A DNA stretch of 64,000 nucleotides from Bolinopsis microptera. Taxonomy: Eukaryota; Ctenophora; Tentaculata; Lobata; Bolinopsidae. Positions 25,151-64,000 of the stretch are shown piece by piece; position 1 is the first letter of the stretch, and each line of letters opens with the position of its first letter. Location: assembly GCF_026151205.1 (NCBI RefSeq), contig NC_087084.1:312001-376000 (forward strand). The letters run 5' to 3'. Position numbers and translations under genes: made by a program. The notes under the pieces were generated by a model. The model had not been told where the DNA came from, searched no databases, and worked only from the letters and a program-made list of their open reading frames with translations.

Positions 25151-25982
25151 CACGGTGAGTCAAAAAAACATGACCTTCACACTTTCTGGGGTACGGAGAA
25201 AAAAGCACTTATCCTTTTGTATAGTCACAGCTTTATATCTTGTGATCAATGGTTGTAATCATGTCACTCTAGAGAGTTCAAAATTTAATTATTTTCAAAA
25301 AATCGTCCAATTCTTACATGTTTCCCAGTGAGGTTCTGGGGCTGTGGCTCGGCTAAAAATATTTTTATCCATCCTTATACACAGATGTAGCTCTGACACT
25401 ACTTGTGATAATTTATTGGACGCTCCTCATGCCCGGAAACGAGCGGTATCTGGCTAAAAAGCAGTTTCCGTCATAAAACCACAAAAATCACTTTTATCGA
25501 TCTAAAGGTTAATGTTTCTGGATGTAAAATGTATCAAGGAACACAGTGGTGAAATCCATTTGATTCTAAAATGTATCGTTTGGCCGTAACACCAATTTTC
25601 AAGGTCTGCATCCCCATATTTGGGCATCATGCCAAATAATCATGGAGCTGGAAAGCTTTAATGGGGTCTGAAAACGTTTAAAAAATGTCCCACTGGCTTT
25701 TCCAACATGAATTGACATCCTAATATTACCCCTATGTCAATATGGCCCCAAATTATTTAATTGAATGAGAAATTTCAATTCGTGCAAAGATTTTGTAATT
25801 GGTCTTCCAGGAATTTGCCTTTTGTGGGAAAAGTATCCAACGGATTCCAAAATACTTTTCAAGTACTCTTCGAAAGAGATTAAGACTAACTAGTTGGAAA
25901 GTTTCAGGAAGATCAGATATTTTTTCTAATTACTCTATAAATAACTCTATAAAAAAGGTCATGTTTTTTTTGGAGCACCCTG
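25151..25982. mobile_element. Mariner-like non-autonomous element, 832 bp
   Basis: The left end CACGGTGAGTCAAAAAAACA (followed by TGACC) is a near inverted copy of the right end, GGTCATGTTTTTTTTGGAGC followed by ACCCTG. TA is present at 25,149-25,150 and 25,983-25,984 as target duplication. No transposase ORF; the 74-aa frame at 25,799-26,023 crosses the right end. The next element starts only 6 bp downstream. Confidence 0.7.
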
Positions 25983-25988
25983 TATATA

Positions 25989-27027
25989 CCTTATCGGACC
26001 TTATTTGGACGGACATTACATGAACGGACATAATTATGAACGGACATTAATATGAACGCTCGAAGGCATTCAAAACCATCAAAATCCGAATTTTTTTGAC
26101 GTTTTTTTGACGTTTTTTTGACGTTTTTTAAATTTCAGCAAATGATTTTTAAATCCGTTTTTTATACAGTTAGTAAGAAAAGAAGTCATTAAGCAATAAA
26201 CATGTTTAAAAATGTGTACATGATCAGTGTCTAATATCACATATCATCTTCATCAAATGGGTTTTCGTGCATGAAATAGTCCATGCTTAAAGCATCAGTT
26301 TGTAGCGCGATGCACTACTGGGTCGCGCGCGCATCAAATAATGCTTCTCGCAACCGTATGCAGATCGGCGAGATGCGAAGGATTGACATCGTGAATCAAA
26401 GCATCAGTGATTTCTAGCTTTATGGAAACCTTTTTTTTATCAAACTACCCCGGTCCTGCATTTCAGTGTTTTACTTTTACAAGCCATTCGGCGTGAAGTG
26501 GTTTTATCTTAGACAACTTAAAGTTAACCTTAACATCACGTGGAGCTTTCCTAGCACTGTTTCATTACCGCCCCCGAATAATATGAACTATAACAACGTC
26601 GGACAATGTCCTTGGCAACACGATTTACCCATAATATCTAGAGGCTGGAACATCAACAAGTTTGTCATGTTGGCGGGGACTAGTTCATGAACTATGTTGT
26701 TGAGTGCCATATAAATTTCGTTGACTTTTTTCCGTCAAGTGACCCTTGAAAACATCATATACTAGCTGTAGTATAGTAGTAGTAGAGTTTTCTGTGCCTC
26801 CGGCAGACCAAGGAGAACCTTTCCGTCGTTAACTTACGGCACAATAAAGTTCTCAAAGTTGTCATATTCTGGACAAAAAGTTTGAAATGGAAAAATGTTT
26901 GAAAAATTTCAACGGACTTTAACTTGGACGGACATTAATTGAACGGAATTTATTTGAACGGACATTAAGATGAACGCTAGGGCCTCCAGCGTTCAAGTAA
27001 TGTCCGTCCAAATAAGGTCCGATAAGG
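25989..27027. mobile_element. TIR element with perfect 30-bp ends and TA target duplication
   Basis: The left end starts CCTTATCGGACCTTATTTGG and is the exact reverse complement of the right end (998-1,027 of 27 kb). TA occurs at 25,987-25,988 and 27,028-27,029. Inside each end lie further copies of GAACGGACATTA-type repeats. The 1,039-bp interior has a 74-aa frame (26,466-26,690) that I do not recognise. A shorter relative begins at 63,630, so the family is mobile in this genome. Confidence 0.85.
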
Positions 27028-27439
27028 TAGATAATAATTTTAACGATACGCTAAAAAATTTTGATATAGGAAAGTAGGAATTGTTAAAATATGTAGCGTT
27101 GATTTACTTAACAGGGCATTATTTTATTTATTCGTCGAAGGCAGATATCATTTCACTCAATAGATATAAAGTTGTTAACTAACTACGTAACAGGTTGTTG
27201 TTTGTTTAGATTTTATGCCTTTAGGATGTTTTAATGTTCGCCCGAGGAAGTCACATCTTGTTTTGAGTGTGAAGTGTATGTTTTGCATTATATTGTGACG
27301 AACACAAAGATTTAAATAAAAACACAGCACATTTTTCAAAGGATCACCGTTACAACTTGACATTGTTATTCATACGAGTGGTCCGAGAAAAGCTTAGCTC
27401 TAAAATAACGCTATTCTCAAAATATCAGGCACACGCTAT

Positions 27440-27565
27440 CACGTGAGACGGATTAACCAATCAGAGCACAGTATTAACATCACGTGAGACGGACTAACCA
27501 ATCAGAGCACAGTATTAACATCACGTGAGACGGACTAACCAATCAGAGCACAGTATTCACGCCAC
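27440..27565. repeat. CCAAT plus E-box array, locus 3
   Basis: Three copies of a ~44-nt unit with AACCAATCAGAGCACAGTAT and ATCACGTGAGACGGACT. It is related to the arrays at 13.5 and 16.7 kb but has AGACGGA in place of ACACAAA. It lies 2.2 kb upstream of the ATG of gene A. Confidence 0.88.
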
Positions 27566-27866
27566 GTAACAACAAAGGGTTGGTCCACGGTGAGTCGATA
27601 TTTTGCGCTATATTTTTAACGGATTTGCAAAATCACATTGTTATGTAGATTAGCAGCATCATCTGCAGATCACATTGTTCAGATTTGCTATAAAAACAAC
27701 CAGTTTGAGGATTGTAACTGTCCAGGGCAAATGTTTGTGAAAGGGCAGCCCCCTCACTACAAACATCACAGCCAAGAGGCAGCTCAAGTTTAGTGACGAT
27801 TTTAAACGTTCCAATTTGTCAGAAAATTGTTTAAATTAAATACTAGCGTTTTATAATTTACCAACG
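27566..27866. other. Unique spacer, no gene seen
   Basis: AT-rich unique sequence between the third CCAAT array and the 20-nt array. It contains ATTGTAACTGTCCAGGGC and an AT-rich tail. No supported coding or RNA feature. Confidence 0.4.
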
Positions 27867-27867
27867 A

Positions 27868-29690
27868 GTCCCTCCCCTCACTAACCAACCCCTTCCCTCA
27901 CTAACCAGCCCCTCCCTCACTAACCAGCCCCTCCCCTCACTAACCAGCCCTTCCCCTCACTAACCAGCCCCTCCCCTCACTAACCAGCCCCTCCCCTCAC
28001 TAACCAGCCCTTCCCCTCACTAACCAGCCCCTCCCCTCACTAACCAGCCCTTCCCCTCACTAACCAGCCCCTCCCCTCACTAACCAGCCCCTCCCCTCAC
28101 TAACCAGCCCCTCCCCTCACTAACCAGCCACTTCCCTCACTAACCAGCCCCTCCCCTCACTAACCAGCCACTTCCCTCACTAACCAGCCCCTCCCCTCAC
28201 TAACCAGCCCCTCCCCTCACTAACCAGCCACTTCCCTCACTAACCAGCCCCTCCCCTCACTAACCAGCCACTTCCCTCACTAACCAGCCCCTCCCCTCAC
28301 TAACCAGCCCTTCCCCTCACTAACCAGCCCCTCCCCTCACTAACCAGCCCCTTCCCCTCACTAACCAGTCCCTCCCCTCACTATCCAGCCCCTCCCCTCA
28401 CTAACCAGTCCCTCCCCTCACTAACCAGCCCCTCCCCTCACTAACCAGCCCCTCCCCTCACTAACCAGCCCCTCCCCTCACTAACCAGCCCCTTCCTCTC
28501 ACTAACCAGCCCCTCTCCTCACTAACCAGCCTCCCCTCACTAACCAGTCCCTCCCCTCACTAACCAGCCCCTCCCCTCACTAACCAGCCCCTCCCCTCAC
28601 TAACCAGCCCCTCTCCTCACTAACCAGCCTCCCCTCACTAACCAGTCCCTCCCCTCACTAACCAGCCCCTCCCCTCACTAACCAGCCCCTCCCCTCACTA
28701 ACCAGCCTCCCCTCACTAACCAGTCCCTCCCCTCACTAACCAGCCCCTCCCCTCACTAACCAGCCCCTCCCCTCACTAACCAGCCCCTCCCCTCACTAAC
28801 CAGCCCCTCCCCTCACTAACCAGCCCCTTCCCCTCACTAACCAGTCCCTCCCCTCACTATCCAGCCCCTCCCCTCACTAACCAGTCCCTCCCTCACTAAC
28901 CAGCCCCTCCCCTCACTAACCAGCCCCTCCCCTCACTAACCAGCCCCTCCCCTCACTAACCAGCCCCTTCCTCTCACTAACCAGCCCCTCTCCTCACTAA
29001 CCAGCCTCCCCTCACTAACCAGTCCCTCCCCTCACTAACCAGCCCCTCCCCTCACTAACCAGCCCCTCCCCTCACTAACCAGCCCCTCTCCTCACTTACC
29101 AGCCTCCCCTCACTAACCAGTCCCTCCCCTCACTAACCAGCCCCTCCCCTCACTAACCAGCCCCTCCCCTCACTAACCAGCCTCCCCTCACTAACCAGTC
29201 CCTCCCCTCACTAACCAGCCCCTCCCCTCACTAACCAGTCCCTCCCCTCACTATCCAGCCCCTCCCCTCACTAACCAGTCCCTCCCCTCACTAACCAGCC
29301 CCTCCCCTCACTAACCAGCCCCTCCCCTCACTAACCAGCCCCTCCCCTCACTAACCAGCCCCTTCCTCTCACTAACCAGCCCCTCTCCTCACTAACCAGC
29401 CTCCCCTCACTAACCAGTCCCTCCCCTCACTAACCAGCCCCTCCCCTCACTAACCAGCCCCTCCCCTCACTAACCAGCCCCTCTCCTCACTAACCAGCCT
29501 CCCCTCACTAACCAGTCCCTCCCCTCACTAACCAGCCCCTCCCCTCACTAACCAGCCCCTCCCCTCACTAACCAGCCTCCCCTCACTAACCAGCCCCTCC
29601 CCTCACTAACCAGTCCCTCCCCTCACTAACCAGCCCCTCCCCTCACTAACCAGCCCCTCCCCTCACTAACCAGCCCCTCCCTCACTAAGT
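27868..29690. repeat. 20-nt array upstream of gene A, about 90 copies
   Basis: Unit CCCCTCACTAACCAGCCCCT with 19- and 21-nt variants and higher-order blocks. Each unit contains CTAAC (a good branch-point match), a CCAG and a C/T tract, so the array reads as repeated 3'-splice-site-like sequence. It ends 30 nt before the ATG of gene A. Confidence 0.95.
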
Positions 29691-29708
29691 GATAGCTAGG
29701 AGACAGAG

Positions 29709-29719
29709 CCCCCCTACAG
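29709..29719 (+). promoter_or_regulatory. 3' splice acceptor directly before the gene A ATG
   Basis: CCCCCCTACAG is followed immediately by the ATG at 29,720. A pyrimidine tract and CAG abutting a start codon suggest that the 5' leader is joined by splicing. Either a 5'-UTR intron or spliced-leader trans-splicing would do this. No upstream donor exon was identified. Confidence 0.45.
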
Positions 29720-31110
29720 ATGGGGTCTATCAAACTTGTGTTATCTCTCTGTCTGCTGAATTTAGTGGCAGCTAGAACCCTGGAACAGGAGGCTGAGCAA
29801 ACCATCGGTAGGTGTAATATTTACCTTATATGGTATCGTTACCAAGGTGATAGGTGATGCAATAGGTCAAAAATTGTACAATATACATACTATGGTGGTA
29901 TAACCTTGTTACCGTATAAGGTAGTGTTGCTATGGTAATTTTACCCTATAAGGTAGTGTTGCTATGGTAATTTTACCCTATAAGGTAGTGTTGCTATGGT
30001 AATGTTACCGTAAAAGGTAGTGTTTCTTTGGTAATGTTACCGTATAAATTAGTGTTGCCATGGTAATACTACCGTATAAATTAGTGTTGCCATGGTAATA
30101 CTACCGTATAAATTAGTGTTGTCATGGTAATACTACCGTATAAATTAGTGTTGCCATGGTAATACTACCGTATAAATTAGTGTTGTCATGGTAATACTAC
30201 CGTATAAATTAGTGTTGCCATGGTAATACTACCGCATAAATTAGTGTTGGCATGGTAATACTACCGTATAAATTAGTGTTGCCATGGTAATACTACCGCA
30301 TAAATTAGTGTTGTCATGGTAATACTACCGTATAAATTAGTGTTGCCATGGTAATACTACCGTATAAATTAGTGTTGTCATGGTAATACTACCGTATACA
30401 TTAGTGTTGCCATGGTAATACTACCGTATAAATTAGTGTTGCCATGTTAATACTACCGTATAAATTAGTGTTGCCATGGTAATACTACCGTATAAATTAG
30501 TGTTGCCATGGTAATACTACCGTATAAATTAGTGTTGCCATGGTAATACTACCGTATAAATTAGTGTTGCCATGGTAATACTACCGTATAAATTAGTGTT
30601 GCCATGGTAATACTACCGTATAAATTAGTGTTGCCATGGTAATACTACCGTATAAATTAGTGTTGCCATGGTAATACTACCGTATAAATTAGTGTTGCCA
30701 TGGTAATACTACCGTATAAATTAGTGTTGCCATGGTAATACTACCGTATAAATTAGTGTTGCCATGGTAATACTACCGTATAAATTAGTGTTGCCATGGT
30801 AATACTACCGTATAAATTAGTGTTGCCATGGTAAAACTACCGTATAAATTAGTGTTGCCATGGTAATGTTACCGTATAAATTAGTGTTGCCATGGTAATG
30901 TTACCGTATAAATTAGTGTTGCCATGGTAATACTACCGTATATGGTAAATTTACAACAAAATCCCAGGCTGGGGAGTGGAGCTATCAGAAGAGCAAAGTT
31001 TTAGTTTTGATAACGTGGACAAGACAATGAATCTGAGAGAAGAAGAGGAGGAGGAAATGGAAGATAGCCAAAGTTTATCTGTCGGAGAAGTGGACAGAAA
31101 AGTGATATAA
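29720..31110 (+). CDS. Gene A: 76-residue secreted acidic protein, two exons
   Basis: Join of 29,720-29,807 and 30,968-31,110, split in phase 1 inside a Gly codon. The donor is G|GTAGGT and the acceptor is CAAAATCCCAG. Residues 1-18 (MGSIKLVLSLCLLNLVAA) form a signal peptide with likely cleavage after the AA. The mature ~58 residues have no Cys, contain WGVELSEEQSFSFDNVDK and an acidic run REEEEEEMED, and end in GEVDRKVI. AATAAA follows 257 nt after the stop. I recognise no family. It could be a small secreted matrix-like or peptide-precursor protein, although classical amidation sites are absent. The single intron is filled with a 32-nt array. Confidence 0.68.
29820..30950. repeat. 32-nt minisatellite filling the gene A intron
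   Basis: About 31 to 34 copies of a unit with GCCATGGTAATACTACCGTA and TAAATTAGTGTT. The first copies are more diverged (GTTGCTATGGTAATTTTACC), and the array then homogenises towards the acceptor. Confidence 0.95.
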
Positions 31111-31366
31111 CTATTTTATAGTGTGTGGAGAGAGAGTTTGTGAAAGTGAGGATTTATTGTAAATTCTTGACACTACCTTATATGGTAGTGTAACTATGGC
31201 GATATTACTTAATGTGGTAGTGTAACTGTGGCGATATTAGTGGTTTTATTATAAAATGACGTGATGCCGTTATAAGGAGATTGTTTACACTTAAAGTGGT
31301 TGTGCGGTGGGCTGCGATATTAGTTTGATTAATCTGTATCAGTGGTTTTCATTCTTTGCATTTTGA

Positions 31367-31372
31367 AATAAA
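31367..31372 (+). promoter_or_regulatory. Polyadenylation signal of gene A
   Basis: AATAAA followed by a GT-rich ACGTGTTTT, 257 nt after the stop codon of gene A. This is the expected position and form for its 3' end. Confidence 0.6.
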
Positions 31373-32170
31373 CGTGTTTTAATTGCTTTCAACTCTCAGT
31401 CTAGAACAATTTATAAAATTTAATTAATCTCAAAAGTTTATAATCAAATATAAACGGATCAAACAAATTAAACGTGGTCTAGGGGAGCCCTAACACTCCC
31501 TAACCCCCTCCCCTCCCTCGAGACATTGAACTCTTTGTAATCTTTGTAATTCACACTGAACCGTTAAATGGAAGTGTTTGTTCTGAACTTCCAACAGTAC
31601 GTGTTAGTAACAGGTTCAATAATAGAAACAATATGTCAAGAACCATCCACCACAATTAGACAATAGTTAGTGGGGAGGGGGCTGGTAATTGTTACAATAA
31701 TCCAGTAATCAGCCCCTCCCCTCTCTGTAATCACTGATCCAGATAATCTACTCATCTCGAGCTGACAGAATTTACAGAAATCACAGGTTATAGTTTATAG
31801 CTTTATAGGTAGCTGACTTGAGCGGTTACTTGAAGAGGAACTCGCCGCACTCTGAGAGGGACCCCACCCTCTTACTGTCACGTGATTCCCATATAAGGAG
31901 ATTATCACCCTCTTACTGTCAGAATCAATGGAAATCACTCCCTCTTCTCGTACCGAGCTTCTGCAATTCTGTGCTGTAACATCAGATCATACCTGCCTAA
32001 ATCCTACAAATAAGATTAAAGAGATTTTCTCACGTGCTATGGATATTTGCTCACGTGCTACATAGGCTGACTGAATCGCCGCGAAGTGGTGTGATTGGTT
32101 TACTTTTATCCAGAGATTACTAAAACTGCTACAAGTTAGTTGTTAGTCAGTTGTTTCAAGGTTCTCGCGT
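31373..32170. other. Intergenic region between genes A and B
   Basis: Unique sequence with two C-rich CCCCTCCCCTC patches (31.5 and 31.7 kb) resembling the 20-nt array. Also present are TCACGTGATTCCCATATAAGG spread over 31,878-31,898 and two TCACGTGCTA motifs near 32,030 and 32,052. CCATATAAGG at 31,889-31,898 is a perfect CArG box by sequence, and an inverted CCAAT lies near 32,092. It is a plausible promoter region for gene B, but no TATA element was identified. Confidence 0.4.
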
Positions 32171-32171
32171 T

Positions 32172-32186
32172 TTTATCTCTTCACAG
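32172..32186 (+). promoter_or_regulatory. Strong 3' splice acceptor 12 nt before the gene B ATG
   Basis: TTTATCTCTTCACAG is a textbook pyrimidine tract plus CAG, 12 nt upstream of the ATG at 32,199. As in gene A, it implies a spliced 5' leader. Confidence 0.6.
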
Positions 32187-32198
32187 CAGCAGATAAAG

Positions 32199-63484
<31,286 letters not shown>

Positions 63485-63629
63485 GTGAGTCATTATAATG
63501 TACTTTTTAAAGGAGCACTACCCGTGTGCTACCCGGCTTATCGGCCAGATTGAACAAATGCAAAACCCTGATTAAGTGATAAATTAATTTAATTGTGAGT
63601 GCTCACAGGTATCCAATAGTAAACTACTA

Positions 63630-64000
63630 CCTTATCGGACCTTATTTGGACGGACATTACTTGAACGGACATAATTATGAACGGACATTAATATGAACGC
63701 TAGAAGGCAATCAAAACCGTCAAAAATCCGAATTTTTTTTTCATCCTTTTTTTAATTTTAGCAAATGATTTTTAAATGCATTGTTAAAATTTTATAATAC
63801 CTTTTTTTTATTGATGCAACGATATAGTTTAGTTTAATGATAGCTATTGAATTTGACTGAAATTAAAAAATTGTCATATATATATTCTGGACAAAAAGTT
63901 CGAAATGGAAAAATTTTTGAAAAAATTTCAACGGACTTTAACTTGGACGGACATTAAGATGAACGCTAGGGCCTCCAGCGTTCAAGTTATGTCCGTCCAA
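63630..64000. mobile_element. Short relative of the 25,989-27,027 TIR element, cut by window end
   Basis: It begins CCTTATCGGACCTTATTTGG after TA (63,628-63,629). It shares both terminal regions with the 1-kb element but lacks its middle, and is about 385 bp when complete. It lies in the intron following exon 28 of gene B. Confidence 0.85.

Overview
The window is eukaryotic and almost certainly animal. It holds split genes with GT-AG introns and consistent exon phases. One gene encodes a secreted mosaic of purely metazoan extracellular domains: C-type lectin, VWC, VWD-C8-TIL and Ig-like. There are also remnants of non-LTR and other retroelements and several TIR elements with TA or TAA target duplications. 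I cannot name the species. An invertebrate, possibly a cnidarian or other early-branching animal, is only a guess. No rRNA, tRNA, bacterial-type operon or CRISPR locus was recognised.

Layout. 1-17.4 kb is gene-poor and dominated by tandem arrays: 28-nt, a poly-G-bearing ~65-nt unit, 19-nt, 23-nt, 30-nt and 43-nt. A dead LINE reverse-transcriptase fragment lies near 3.0-3.5 kb. About 3.5-12.2 kb looks like poorly resolved consensus, because bases are replaced by their homopolymer neighbours. 17.45-21.23 kb is a 27-nt array open on the minus strand for 1,267 codons. 21.5-27.0 kb holds four TIR elements. 27.9-29.7 kb is a 20-nt array. A small two-exon gene for a 76-residue secreted acidic protein (gene A) occupies 29,720-31,110.

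From 32,199 to beyond 63,484 one large + strand gene (gene B) can be traced through at least 28 exons. Its order is signal peptide, C-type lectin domain, an unassigned beta-rich segment, VWC-like segments, VWD, C8, TIL, VWC and three Ig-like domains. Exons 2 to 28 (3,288 nt, about 1,096 codons) join in phase without a stop. Only the join of exon 1 to exon 2 is unresolved. The gene runs off the right edge.

The most unusual property is the introns of gene B. Nearly every long one holds its own unrelated minisatellite, and several arrays are copies of the adjoining exon edge with its splice site. The extreme case is about 197 copies of a 54-nt module in the intron before the TIL exon. Each copy carries a 3' splice acceptor plus the in-frame start of that exon. 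Similar donor or acceptor duplications occur at no fewer than eight other exon edges. Both genes have a strong 3' splice acceptor just before the ATG, which suggests 5'-UTR introns or spliced-leader trans-splicing.
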